Origin: Gambelia wislizenii | Taxonomy: Eukaryota; Chordata; Lepidosauria; Squamata; Crotaphytidae | Assembly (NCBI GenBank): GCA_030847615.1 | Contig: JAUMIR010000004.1 | Location: 73,811,001-73,875,000, forward strand | Length of the DNA stretch: 64,000 nucleotides | Direction of reading: 5' to 3' | Shown here: piece by piece, positions 11,017 through 22,424 of the stretch | Numbering within the stretch: the first letter of the stretch is position 1 | Layout: every line of letters starts with the position of its first letter | Position numbers and translations under genes: made by a program | The notes under the pieces: model-generated | Seen by the model: the letters and a program-made list of their open reading frames with translations, nothing else | Told to the model about the DNA's origin: nothing | The model's database searches: none

Positions 11017-12202
11017 CTAGACCTGCACAATCCTCTGCAAGACTTGTCTGCCGAACGCGGCCTCTGCTGATTGGAACTTATCCAACTTGTAATGTCGTAC
11101 GAATGTTGAGGGGGACTTCCAAGTTGCTGCCTTGCATATTTCCTCCAGTGAAGCATCCTTCTCCCAGGCCGCTGAAGTCGCCGCACTTCTTGTGTAGTGT
11201 GTGATGATCCCCTCTGGAATTGGCTTAGTCTGTGCTTCATAACACGACACAATGCAGCATTTGATCCAGCACGCTAGAGTGGATGGCGAAACTTTCCTCC
11301 CCAGGTACTTGGAGTGAGGGGAGATAAATAAAGAATCTGAAAGTCGGATCGGAGCCATTCGCTTAATGTATATCCTTAGGGCCCTGCGCACGTCCAGTGT
11401 GTGCCAAATCCTTTCCAATTCCCTTTCTGGATTTGGGCAAAAGGAGGGGAGAACCACCTCCTGCGATCTGTGAAAAGCTGAGTTGACCTTTGGTCTGAAG
11501 TGTGGCCGCAACCTTAAGACCACCGAGCCCTGTCTGAAGATGCAGAGATCCCATCTAATCGATAATGCTGCCAGCTCTGACACTCTTCGCGCTGAAGTGA
11601 TTGCCACCAGAAAAAGCACCTTCCATGTCAACAATTTTAATGAGGCTTCTTTTAACGGCTCAAAAGGATAAACTGTCAATGCCTCCAGGACTGTATGAAG
11701 GTTCCAGGATGGGAATCTATGGGCCGTTGGAGGGGTTAGGTTGGCGAGGCCTTTAATAAATCTCCGGAGGTGGAGGGGGTGTCGACACTTCCGCAGCCTT
11801 CTCAGGAGGTAAAAAGGAAGTTATTGCTGCCACCTGTCTCTTTATCGTACTAGGTCGAAGACCGGCTTCGACACCATCTTGAAGGAAATCTAGTAGAATA
11901 GGTACTGAAACCTGCTGGAAGTCTTGACCTTTTCATCTGCACCATCTCCAAAAACCCCGGAAGGTATATTCATATATACGTTAAGTGGACTCTCTTCTGG
12001 ATGCCAGGATCATTCCGACCACTGGGCGTGAATACCCTCTTGAGGCTAACATCTGCTGCTCAATCTCCACGTGTGGAGCTTTAGCCAAGCAGGGTCGGGA
12101 TGGCGAACTTGGCCTAGGATCAGTAGATTGTCTCACGCTGGGATCTTGGCCGAGTCTACCTGCAGGTTGAGGATGTCCGGAAACCAGGCCCTTCGGGGCC
12201 AC
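11017..12202 (-). pseudogene. DIRS tyrosine recombinase, frameshifted in its N-terminal half
   Basis: The C-terminal 220 residues are open from 11679 to 11017. They keep the catalytic set of this family: an Arg in ITSARRVSEL, the H-x-x-R of ITHYTRSAATSAA, and the Tyr of STFVRHYKLDKF. The N-terminal core-binding half (about 11690-12202, with LRPSTIKRQVAAITSFL and WRH-type blocks) is spread over several frames with stops. It overlaps the end of the RT-RNase H region, as is usual in DIRS elements. The enzyme would integrate the circular cDNA by site-specific recombination. This copy cannot encode a complete protein. Confidence 0.9.
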
Positions 12203-13912
12203 TCTGGGGTGATCAGGATGAGCTCTGCCCTCACCTTGTTGATCACTCTGAGTATCAATGGGATTGGGGGGAAGGCGTATAGAAGACCTTTCGGCCAGGG
12301 GGACGTTAGGGCATCCATGCTCTCTGCTCCCTCTGTCAAGTATCTGGAGAAGGAGCGGGGAAGTTTGGTGTTCTCTGGAGTCGCGAAGAGGTCTATCACC
12401 AGTTGTCCCAACATCTGGGTGACATCCTCAAACACCTCCTGATGAAGACTCCACTCCCCTTGGTCGATATCCGACCTGCTGAGCCAATCAGCTTTTTGGT
12501 TGAGCACCCCCCGGAGGTGTTCTGCCGATAACGCTACGAGATTTGTCTCCGCCCAGTTGAATAGGCGTGCCGCCTCCTTCATGAGGGCTCGCGACCTGGA
12601 TCCTCACAGGCGATTTATGTGCGCCTTCATTGTGATGTTGTCTGTACGGATCAGCACCGTCTTGCCCCTGACTAGATCTGCAAAGGATAAGAGACTTAGC
12701 CTGACCGCTCTGAGTTCTAGCCAGTTGATGCTGTGGGTGGCCTCTTCCACCGACCACCTGCCCTGAGCCAGATGGGGTCCGCAATGAGCTCCCCACCGCC
12801 GCAGGCTGGCATCTGTGGTGATTTTTACCCTGTCCTGATACCACAAATGTTGGCCATTGAGGATCACCGATGACAGCAACCATTGAAGGGATGCTACGAC
12901 TTCTCGGGGTAGTCTCACCGCCTGATGGCGTTTGGTGGCTATCTGGTCTTGAAAGGGTAGAAGGAACCCTTGGAGGCTCCTTGCGTGGAAACGCGTCCAT
13001 GAAAGGCACTCTATGGCCGCTATCATGAGACCTTGTAGATGCGCCAAGTGCACGATGTCCGTCCTCTGTGCTGTTAATGCCTTCTGAGTAGCCCTCCAGT
13101 GCGCGTTGACTCGGTCCGGGGTCAGGCGTATCCTTCCCTCTACTGAGTCCAGTAGTGCCCCCAGATGTTGGATGCACTGACTTGGTACCAGAGAACTCTT
13201 GTCGAGATTGACTTGAAAGCCATGATCCTGGAGGGATTGCATTACTATCCTGACCTCTCCTTCTGATCTGGATCTGGATGGGGATCTGATCAAGAGGTTG
13301 TCCAAGTAGGGATAAACATGTATTCCTAAGCGCCACCAACATGCTACTAAGGCCACCAGAATCTTGGTGAAGACTGTGGGTGCCCAAGAGAGCCCGAAGG
13401 GAAGGGCCTTGTACTGGAAATGCTCATCGTTGTAGCAGAAGCGCAGAAATTGGTGGTGGTCCCGATGTACTGGAATGTGGAGGTATGCATCCTGGAAATC
13501 CAGGGAGGCTAAGTAATCCCCAGGACGTATAGTTTCCAGGATGTGCTTCAGGGTTTCCATTCTGAATTTCCGCTTCCGGACGAACTCGTTTACCCCTCTC
13601 AGGTTCAGGATCACTCTCCATGTACCGTTCTTCTTTGGGACCAGGAACAGGATGGAGTAGCAGCCCTTGCCCTATTGGGGCACTGGTACCTCCTCTATGG
13701 CTCCCATACTTAGTAGACGTCAAATTTCCTCTGTCATCAATCACTGCTTCTCCCTGATCTTGTGGGTTGGAGTAGGTATGAACCAACGTGGAGGAAGTCA
13801 GGAGAACTCTATCTGGTATCCGTGTCAGATTGACTCTAAGACCCATCTGTCTGAGGTAGAGCTTTCCCAAGCCCCCACGAAGGCCTGCAGTCTGCCCCCT
13901 ACTGGAGGCGAA
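12133..13912 (-). pseudogene. DIRS reverse transcriptase, RNase H and Dam-like tail, with stops
   Basis: One reading frame carries GTWRVILNLRGVNEFVRK, SLDFQDAYLHIPVHRDH, ALPFGLSWAPTVFTKIL and VYPYLDNLLI. The YLDD motif is YLDN here, so the second catalytic Asp is lost. RNase H follows (ITTDASLRRWGAH, INWLELRAVRLSL, VLIRTDNITMKAHINRL), then IDLFATPENTKLP and GLLYAFPPIPLI, typical of the methyltransferase-like tail of DIRS. Stops interrupt the frame: several TGA and one TAG in the first 75 codons (before GTWRV) and one TGA after HINRL. Several TGAs could be CGA codons changed by CpG decay. The frame is otherwise conserved. Confidence 0.92.
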
Positions 13913-13915
13913 TAG

Positions 13916-15978
13916 TCATTGTTGTGATTTGGAGCTCTGCTTGGAAGACTGGGATTGCCCTGACTTCCCAGAGCCTCCCTGATGATTTCTACGATGATAC
14001 CTGTTGTCTCCCCAGCACGGTCTTGGGGATTTGAAATCCCTGGCTCCAGCGTGACTCAGGGATGGGCCGGCCCCATGGTGGGTTCCTGATGTCCGAAAGG
14101 GCCGATACCGCCTGGAAGACTTCCTGTCCTCTCTCTCGTGCGTTGAAGCCAGCGTCGTCTTCTTCTTGTCCTTATCCTCCACCAGGACGAGTTCCAGGGA
14201 TTCCCCAAACAGTTTCTCCCCAAGAAAGGGGAGGATACCAGGTTCTGTTTTGACTTGAAGTCTGCATTCCATGATTTTAGCCACACTTGTCTCCTGGCTG
14301 CTATAGTTGCTGCCTGCGCTCTGGCACAGAACTGAATTGAGTCCAGGGTGCTGTCAGCTAGGAACGCGGACACCTTGATCAGCTTTTTGAGGTCCTGATG
14401 AATCCTGGTCTGCACCTGTGGAACCTCATTTAGTGTGTCCTTGGACCACTGAATCACCGTGCGTGCCATCATGGTGGCCGTTGTGGAGGCCTGAATGGCC
14501 AAGGAGAGTGCCTCATGGGCTTGTCTTAATGCGAGGTCCATCCTTCTATCTTCCAGTACCTTCAGGGTCTCCTCCCCATCCCAACAGAGGATCACGGATG
14601 AGACCAGTTCAGAAACCGGGGTGGCGATCAATGGGACCTGTAGTTTCCCCATCACCTTCTTGGGCAGAGAGTATAGCTTCTTAGCTAGGGCAGGTTGAGG
14701 CTTCGCCACTGCCGGTGCCTTCCATTCATCACAGATTAGGTGCATTAGCGTTGCTGGAACTGACATTTCCATGGCCTGCGGGTGGGCATCCAGAAAGAAT
14801 TCGTCAGATATTTCTGGAAGATCAGGATCCACCTGGGATTGCTGTACTGTGGGCAAGGTAAGGCCTAATGTCCTCACTGCCTTCTTTAAGAGGACAGTAA
14901 AATCTTCTGGGGAGAAATGGCATGCCGAGAGGCATACCAGAAAGGGGTCCTCTGCTTCCTCCTTGGATAGTTCTCCTTCCTCCCTGTCTCATAAATCAAA
15001 CTCCTTCCCCATGGATGAGAGGAGAGAAACTACATTATCATCCTGGGGTTCATCCTCCCCCCCGGTGGTTCTCGCCCTTTTCTTGGGGAGTTCAGGCTGG
15101 TCACCAGACTCCTCCCATAAGCCATCCTCATCCTCGTTGGGGGGTCTGGTAGGCCAGGCAACCTGGTTGTCATTCAGGGCACCGGCGTTGCTGGGTCCAG
15201 GAACAGCCAAACTATCGTCCGCAACCCCTGCGTGCCCCCTGGGTCGCGGGCGCTTTCCCTTGCTGGGCCTGCTGCCCTTGGCTCCCTTCCTCGGAGACTG
15301 CTTGGCTTGAGTCTTGTCAGGCTGGGGGGGCGGTTGGGAACTGAGGTGCCTCCAGAGACATTGCGGGAGGGGGAGAATCCCCGCAGCTGCGATGGGTTCC
15401 CTGTTGGGGGCTGCGACCACCGCTATGCTGGTGGCGGAGATTGCGGGGTTGCTGTCTGCCCTGGGGAGAGAGGGTAAACCTTCCCCTCCCCTCCGCTCCG
15501 TGCCTCCCAAGTCCCGCAGACCTGGCTGGAACAGGCTTGCCACCAGCCAGCCTACTGCTTCCTGAGCCAACGCTTCCCGCAGTCACCCGAGGATGACTGC
15601 TGGGAAGCCCTCTCCCGGTTCCCCGGTGCGCGCAAGCCCCACTCATGATTGCCGGTGTCTGGGGAACTGTCTGGGATGGTGTGGTCCTCTTCCTTCTGGA
15701 GGGCCCGCTCAGTGGAATCCTCTTCCTCCTCCCAGCCTCTGTCGCCTCCGTCCGGAGGGATCTGGGCAGGAGTGCAGCCGGTGGCGGCCGAGGCGGGGGG
15801 CTTGTCCCCCTTCTTCGACCTCTTCTTGCCACTGCCACTCTTACCTGGGCCGTTTGTGCCTCTGCCTCCCGCAGAGGAGCCCTGCTGGAGGCTCGCCCAT
15901 GTCCTGGCCAAGCCTTGAAGGACGATCGCTGGCAATAACTGCTGCGATCACCGCATCTATCTCCTCCACCGTCGACAT
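13916..15978 (-). pseudogene. DIRS gag-like gene, frameshifted
   Basis: The probable start ATG at 15978 reads MSTVEEIDAVIAAVIA. A basic, proline-, serine- and glycine-rich region follows in shifting frames. Then comes a capsid-like stretch, open from 14877, with LALRQAHEALSLAIQASTT and AATIAARRQVWLKSWNADF, and the PFLGEKLFGESLELVL block typical of DIRS gag. The C-terminus is basic and Ser/Gln/Gly-rich, ending at 13916. At least three frame changes are needed along its length. No CCHC finger was seen, unlike the separate gag-like fragment at 36060-37480. Confidence 0.8.
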
Positions 15979-16134
15979 TGTTCCCTATTCTTCCTCCTTT
16001 GGAAAGGGGAAGGTATTATTACTATTATTATTGAAAAAGTTTTTTTTTTTTAAAGATGGCCCCTGCTACGTGGAGAAGGGTTCAGTTGAGGACAAAGGAG
16101 ATCACGGTCCTATCAGGAGCGTAGGCAGGAAACA

Positions 16135-16244
16135 GACTGGTGGTCAGCTTTTCAAAATAAAAGTCTTTGTTACCTGCCTACTGGGAGCAAGTGGGAGGGA
16201 CAACCCAAGCATACGGATGCTCTGGAGCCCTCTCCACTGGGAAA
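16135..16244. repeat. DIRS right inverted terminal repeat
   Basis: 16135-16221 is the reverse complement of 10591-10677 with only a few differences. The outer 16222-16244 (ctctggagccctctccactg) matches the second half of the internal complementary region. The outer boundary is placed where that match stops. Confidence 0.88.
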
Positions 16245-16370
16245 TAAAAAGTGACCAAAACATCAGCAAGGGATGTGTACTAATGCTGGTGAGGTCCTCC
16301 ACTTTTTCAAACATAGCAGTTAATACAGAGAAAGAGGAAATATTCAGATCAGTCACTATTATTCACTCAC

Positions 16371-16628
16371 CATATTTGATCTGAGCAATGTCTCCCACCA
16401 CAATCTCTGCCACGGGGATTTGGATCACCTGCCCCTTGCGGATGACTGTGAACTTCTGCTCTTGCTCAATGCGGCTCTGTAAGCCCCGGAACTGTTTCTC
16501 TTTGCTCCAATCGTTGAAGGCTGTGACCAGCACCACAATAATGACTGAGAAGAGGATAGCTGCTCCTTCGATCCATCCAGCCTGAGCCTCACCTTCATCC
16601 TCTGCACTACCCTTTGCTTCCCCACACA
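16371..16628 (-). CDS. ATP2B4: Plasma-membrane Ca2+-ATPase, internal coding exon (second membrane helix and start of A domain)
   Basis: This 258-bp exon has acceptor cataacag at 16629 and donor GTGAGT from 16370. It encodes [20 protein letters not shown], the second transmembrane helix ([20 protein letters not shown]), then [19 protein letters not shown] and [20 protein letters not shown]. The Phe and double Ile in [10 protein letters not shown] match PMCA4 rather than PMCA1-3, which read AILLSVxxVV. It is phase 1 on both sides and fully open. It lies 127 bp from the DIRS element. Confidence 0.94.
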
Positions 16629-16769
16629 CTGTTATGAGACATGAGGGGGGGGAAAAGAGAGAGAAATGCTTTGAAGTACGGTATAATCTTAACTTTTTGC
16701 AGCACCTTCCATCAGTTGCTTCTGTTAAGTGTTTACACAATATAACAAAATAGCACTGTTATTCTAGAC

Positions 16770-16902
16770 CAGTAGTTCCCAGCCTTCAGTTCCCAGATGA
16801 TGTTGGACTACAATTCTCAGAATCCCAAGGCACTGTGACCAATAGCAAAGGATTCTGGGAGCTGTACTCCAAGATTTAGAGATTAAATGTTTTGAACTAC
16901 TG
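16770..16902. mobile_element. hAT MITE with 8-bp target duplication
   Basis: The ends CAGTAGTTCC and GAACTACTG are inverted. The flanks are ttctagac (16762-16769) and ttctagat (16903-16910), an 8-bp duplication with one change. The centre (ttggactacaattctcagaa and its partner gattctgggagctgtactcc) is the common amniote hAT MITE body. Confidence 0.85.
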
Positions 16903-16910
16903 TTCTAGAT

Positions 16911-18114
16911 CAGCTTTCCTGAACCTGATGCATTTCACCAATGCAGTGCAAAGAAGGGGTATATCTAGTATTTACAGCAAATGATCTTGAGAACAGAACA
17001 GGATACATTGTACCCAAAAGTTTGGAATGACAAAGAGACAAAGGACAGACCCACTCATACCCACCCAACCACATGCCCTGTGGACACCTAGCTGGGAATA
17101 AGCCCTACTGAATACTGTTAGGACTTCAGGCTGAATAAATATAGGTATGTAACATTGTGCCCTAAGCCACACATTGGGCACATAGAAGCAGGAGTGTCAG
17201 TCTGTGCAAACTGCATAGTTGAAGAATTCTTTCACCCTTACGGAGAGTGCTGCACAAGGCATAAAAAATATTGATGACAGTGACAGACGACATTTAAGAA
17301 ACATAAACTACTACCAAGTCCCACTTGCTCCTTTGGACCAGCAGTGGGACCTTATTAATTCTTCTTAACGCAACAACTCCAGGCCACCTTTCCTCACAGG
17401 CCCAATGGCACTGTTTTTGTGAAATACAAAATATCTAAAAACTAGTAAGGGGGAGGAGGAACCTTAGAAGAGATCCTCTGAAGATTTCCTCAGTTTGGTT
17501 TGGATTTTTATCTGCCTCCCCCCACAATTTTGGGAAAATCCCAGGAAAATACATACGACAAACCTAGTGCTCAGCGGACGTACACTGTATGCTCTACTCC
17601 ATCACTATTTCCTCTTCCCAACTATTAGTTGAGGCATAAACCACTGACTCCTTGTATTCTAGACTTTACATTTTCATACACATATACAGTACATCACTTG
17701 ATTGTCCTGAACTTCATTAGTGACAGCTTAATGTGCAAACTGACTCAGATGAAAAGCTTTTGCCCTTGCAATGATGTCAGAAGACATTAAAGCTCCATCT
17801 CTGCTGCAATATGGCCAATCTACATGAGCAAATCATTTGAAGTTGCCATCAACAATTGATGAATATCCACGCATGGACCGGTTCAGGGGACATTTTCATG
17901 CCCACAAGCCTGCCTGGGCCTTCACTGATGGATCCCACATAACCAGAAGTGATGTATCATTTCTGGTTTGATTTTCAGCCCATTGTTCAGGTTTTGTTTG
18001 TTTAAAATTTACCTGGCAGTCTTGAGCAGGTTCTGGGGGCAAAAATAAATAAATAATTCTGTGATTTTTTTTCATAGTTTTGGCATAAGGTCACTGTAAG
18101 TTGGGCCTAAATAC
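16911..18114. other. Intron, no feature recognised
   Basis: No exon or named repeat could be supported. The sequence has ordinary base composition and short ORFs only. Confidence 0.5.
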
Positions 18115-18385
18115 CCCAAAGGCACCAAATCTGGTCTGATCCTAGAAGCTAAGCAGGGTCAGCCCTGGTTAGTACTTGGATGGGAGACTGCCAATGAATA
18201 TCAGGTTCTGTATGGTACATTTCAGAGGAAGGAACTGGCAGAACCACCTGAATATTCCTTGCCTAAGAAAACCCTATGAAATTATTGGAGTCACCATAAG
18301 TTGACAGGTGATTTGAAGGCATGTGTGCACACACGCACACACCATAAATCAGAAACTACTTGAAGACACACAACAACAACAAACA
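18115..18385 (+). repeat. SINE with a 5S-rRNA-derived head
   Basis: The head reads ggtctgatcctagaagctaa, then gcagggtcagccctggttag and tacttggatgggagact, which is the internal promoter half of 5S rRNA. The tail carries a Sauria-type end (accataag...acttgaag...cacacaacaacaacaaac), apparently duplicated around a CA-rich stretch. Such 5S-Sauria SINEs are known in squamates. It is not a 5S gene: the first third and the terminator are missing. Confidence 0.85.
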
Positions 18386-18857
18386 TTCATTACAAACCAG
18401 ATAGTCCTACCCTGGGTGTTTGGCCAATAAGAGACAGCAAGGCTATGATGTTGCAGGGCCCAAGTCTAGATAAAGTGGCTGGGTTCTTAGAGCAGTTCCA
18501 AAACCTGAAGCCCCTTTGTGCACATGTGTGAGATTCCATTTCAGGCACTGGACATCTCACCTGCTTGGACCCCAGCCATTAAGACCAGGACTGGAATGAT
18601 CCCTCTCAGGGCAGTGAACCCAAATATACCACCTGCCTCTTCAATTGCTCAGTAGCTGGAAAATGGGGGCAGAGTAGGTGATACACTACCAGCTCTTGTG
18701 GGTAATAGGGGGAGAAATATCCACAGCCTTTCTCTCCCTTAACAGGATTACAGTACAAGAAGCATGTGGTGGTGGTGGGGAGAGAACCAACAGTGGTATG
18801 GGACCTCTAGCTCCAGATGTACCATTAATAATCTAGGCTTGGTTACTAATAGAACAG

Positions 18858-19083
18858 AAAGCCAGTGTGGTTTGGCGGTCTGAGTGTTGGACTAAGACCC
18901 TGGGAGACCAGAATTCAAATGCCTGCTCGGCTATGGAAACCCACTGTGTGATTATGGGCAAGTCACTCTCTTAGAAGAACGTAATGGCAAATCCCCTCAG
19001 AGCAATTCTTACCAAGAAAATTCCATCAAAGATTTCACTCACCATAAATCAGAAATGACTTGAAGGCACACAGCAACAACAAA
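18858..19083 (+). repeat. tRNA-derived SINE with Sauria-type 3' end
   Basis: The tRNA-like head has ggtctgagtgttggactaag and a B-box-like gaattcaaatgcc. The body reads ggaaacccactg and gggcaagtcactct. The 3' end is accataaatcagaaatgact, then tgaaggcacacagcaacaac. This layout and tail are diagnostic of Sauria SINEs, which borrow the BovB LINE machinery. Confidence 0.88.
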
Positions 19084-19845
19084 CTTTCACTACAAACCGT
19101 TCACATGTCAAAAACAATGCTCCATAGAAAGACAACAGCTGCTTGCAAGTAAGAGACTCCAGATAATTGATGCAAGTAACCTGATGTTACAGGGTGTGGC
19201 AGGAACCACCCAAGACTATTAGCTAATCCAATCTGGGGACTCTTTCCCTAGCCTAAATATGGCATACTGTACTATAATCCATTACAGTATTTCTAGAGCT
19301 GTGTATAATTCTGTGAATTCAGTATCTAAATCAAAATTTGTATCCAAGTGTATTTAATTTATTTAAGGGGGGGCGGCATTTAAAAGTCGCAGCAGCTTAT
19401 AATATTAAGAACTGTAATCTTAAAACGATGGTGACAATGATGATTTGCAGCAATGGTAATATCAGATAAGGCTAAAAGCAGAGTAAACAACTTGGATTTT
19501 TTTTTTTTGTATCTGCATAAAAGGAAAATGATTACAGTGTCAGGTGAAGGTGCCTGCAAAGACAACTTCACTACTGGAGTTTGTTGTTAACTGCCGTCAA
19601 GTCAATGTAGACTTGTGGCAACTCCATGAATGATCCCCCCCAAGTCATCCTATTATCAACAGCCCTGTTTGGGTCCTGCAGACACAGGGCCACGACCTCC
19701 TTGAGTGAGTCTATCCACCTGGAATGAGGTCTTTCTCTTTTCCTACTGCCTTCTACCTTACCAAGCATTATTGTCTTTTCTAGTGAGTCATGTCCTCCTA
19801 TGATACGGTCAAAGTATGACAGTCTCAATTTAGTTATCTTGCACC

Positions 19846-20297
19846 CTCAGAATGCACTGAGAAGCTATTGAAATCCACAAACAGCTGGACAACTTCAACA
19901 GGAAAGAAGAAACCCTAAAAGTAAACAAAATCTGGCTTCCAGTTTTGAAAAACAATAGAATCAGAACTCAACACTTACAAAGGAATTCCACCCAGGGACA
20001 GGGGGATTTCCAGCAGATAATGGGCCATCAACCAACCATTAGCCAAACAGACACTAATCCTCCTTGCATTTCTATACCCAGAAACTAACCATTCAAAGAC
20101 ATAAATTTACATATACTCCCCAATAGGGGTTCACAGTATATAAACTCCACACACACTCCTACCCAATCATTCTCTGAAGATGCCAGCCACAGATGCAGAT
20201 GAAATGTCAGAAGTAAACTCTTCCAGAACACGGCCTCACAGCCCGGAAAAAAACCAAGGAAAATCTATGGATGCCGGCCGTGAAAGCCTTCGACTTT
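19846..20297 (+). mobile_element. Penelope-like element, 3' fragment
   Basis: The plus-strand text translates as EAIEIHKQLDNFNRKEETLK then VNKIWLPVLKNN, the end of the GIY-YIG endonuclease region of Penelope-like proteins. It is followed by the non-coding tail gaagatgccagccacagatg and cacagcccggaaaa...gaaagccttcgac. It interrupts the BovB frame between KCEL and KLRLSYF. It is a short, 5'-truncated copy. Confidence 0.72.
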
Positions 20298-20817
20298 ACA
20301 GTTCACACTTGATTTTCTCTAGGACACATTTATTGGTTTTTTTAGCAGTCCACGGTATACACATAACTCTCCTCCAGCACCACATTTCAAATGAGTTGAT
20401 TATCTTCCTATTAGCTTTCTTCACTGTCCAGCTTTCACAACCATACATAGAAATGGGGAATACGATGGCATGGGCAATCCTAACTTTAGTATTCAGTGAT
20501 ATAGCTTTACACTTCAGGATCTTGTCTAGTTCCTTCATAGCTGCCCATCCAAGTCCTAGCCTTCTTCTGACTTCTTGACTGCAGTCTCCATTCTGATTAA
20601 TATCTGAGACAAGGTGTGGAAAAACCTGAACTATTTCAATGTCTTCATCATCTACTTTAAAGTAATGTAAATCAGCCGTGGTCGTGGTCATTATTTTTGT
20701 TTTCTTAATGTTCAACTGTAAACCTGCCTTTGCACTTTCTTCCTTGACTTTCTTCAGTAATCGTTCAAAGTCTTTGTTATTTTCTCCTAGTAATATGGTG
20801 TCATCTGCACATCTTAT

Positions 20818-22339
20818 AGGGGAAATCCAGCTCAAAATAAGTAAAGAGGTAGTACAGGAATACCTTCTTAATCTAAATGAATTTAAATCTCCAGGACCAG
20901 ATGAACTACATCCAAGAGTATTAAAAGAGCTGGCAAATATAATCTCAGAGCCATTGGCAATAATCTTTGAGAACTCCTGGAGAACAGGAGAAGTCCCAGC
21001 AGACTGGAGGAGGGCAAACATTATTCCCATCTTCAAAAAGGGAAACAAAGAGGATCCCAACAATTATCGTCCAGTTAGTCTGACATCAATACCAGGGAAG
21101 ATTCTAGAGCAGATCATTAAACAGAGAGTCTGTGAACATTTAGAAGTCAATGCCATAATCACAAAAAGTCAACATGGGTTTCAGAGAAACAAGTCATGCC
21201 AGACTAATCTGATCTCTTTTTTTGATAAAGTTACCAGCTTGGTAGATGAAGGGAATGCTGTGGACATTGCATACCTTGATTTCAGTAAGGCTTTTGACAA
21301 GATTCCCCATGACATTCTTGCAAACAAGCTTGTAAAATGTGGGCTAGACAAGTTAACTGTTCAATGGATTTGTAATTGGTTGACCGGCCGAACCCAAAGG
21401 GTGCTCAGCAGTGGCTCCTCTTCATCTTGGAAAGATGTGACCAGTGGGGTGCCATAGGGTTCTGTCCTGGGCCCAGTGCTGTTCAGCATCTTTATCAATG
21501 ACTTGGATGAGGGAATTAGGGGCATACTTATCAAGTTTGCAGATGACACCAAATTAGGAGGAGTGGCTAGTACCCTGGAGGACAGGATCAAAATTCGGAA
21601 TGACCTGGATGGACTGGAGAGCTGGGCCAAAGCTAACAAAATGAAATTCAATACGGATAAATGTAAGGTACTGCATTTGGGGCGGAAAAATGAAATGCAT
21701 AAATATAGGATGGGAGAGACCTGGCTGAATGAGACCATGTGTGAAAGGGATCTAGGAGTCCTAGTAGACCACAGGTTGAACATGAGCCAGCAGTGCGAGG
21801 CGGCAGCTAAAAGGGCCAATGCGATTTTGGGCTGTATCAATAGAAGTATAGTGTCTAGATCAAGGGAAGTAATGGTGCCACTCTATTCTGCCTTGGTCAG
21901 ACCTCACTTAGAATACTGTGTCCAGTTCTGGGCACCACAATTCAAAAAGGATATTGACAAATTGGAGCGTGTCCAGAGAAGGGCAACTAAAATGGTGAAA
22001 GGTCTGGAAACCATGCCTTATGAGGAGAGACTTAGGGAGCTGGGTATGTTTAGCCTGGAAAAAAGACGGTTAAGAGGCGATATGATAGCCCTGTTTAAGT
22101 ATTTGAAGGGATGTCACTCTGAGGATGGAGCAGGCTTGTTTTCTGCTGCTCCAGAGACTGGAACACGGAGCAATGGGTGCAAGCTCCAGGAACAGAGATT
22201 CCACCTCAACATGAGGAGGAACTTTTTGACAGTAAGAGCTGTTCGGCAGTGGAACGCACTCCCTCGGAGTGTGGTGGGGTCTCCTTCCTTGGAGGTCTTT
22301 AAACAGAGGCTGGATGGCCATCTGTCGGGGATGCTTTGA
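20818..22339 (+). pseudogene. CR1 ORF2 reverse transcriptase, one stop codon
   Basis: It is open except for a single TAG at 21455 (SGVP*GSVLGPVLFSIFIND, where CAG for Gln is expected). Landmarks in order: FKSPGPDELHPRVLKELA, NIIPIFKKGNKEDPNNYRPV, DIAYLDFSKAFDKIPHDIL (motif A), GSVLGPVLFSIFINDLDEGI (motif B), IKFADDTKLGG (motif C, FADD), then a C-terminal region ending LEVFKQRLDGHLSGML. The endonuclease is missing through 5' truncation. The near-intact frame marks a fairly young copy. Confidence 0.92.
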
Positions 22340-22424
22340 TCGTGATTTCCTGCATGGCAGGGGGTTGGACTGGATGGCCCTCGTGGTCTCTTCCAACTCT
22401 GCAATTCTATGATTCTATGATTCT
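20818..22424 (+). mobile_element. CR1 LINE, 5'-truncated, with intact 3' terminus
   Basis: It runs from inside the ORF2 reverse transcriptase to the CR1 3' end, which closes with the tandem repeat attctatgattctatgattc preceded by ggttggactggatggccctc. It sits inside BovB, and ctta borders both sides. A short duplication is possible but not certain. Confidence 0.9.

Larger units (their letters stand above)
10536..16244 (-). mobile_element. DIRS-type tyrosine-recombinase retrotransposon, near full-length but decayed
   Basis: In minus-strand order the element has a right inverted terminal repeat, a gag-like region, an RT-RNase H region with a Dam-like tail, a tyrosine recombinase, an internal complementary region and a left inverted terminal repeat. 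The two ends are inverse copies, and the internal block at 10869-10967 is complementary to both outer ends. This is the architecture known from DIRS1. No target-site duplication is expected, and none was found. It sits in the ATP2B4 intron in the gene's own orientation. Its start lies only about 127 bp past the splice donor of the exon at 16371. All three genes are damaged, so it should be immobile. Confidence 0.92.

Noticed and set aside
18115..18200. A 5S rRNA gene
   Set aside because: Only the promoter-bearing portion is present, with mutations and no terminator, and it is fused to a SINE tail.
20180..20578. Plus-strand ORF of 132 residues
   Set aside because: It starts in the Penelope-like tail and runs antisense through BovB, so it is a chimera of two elements.
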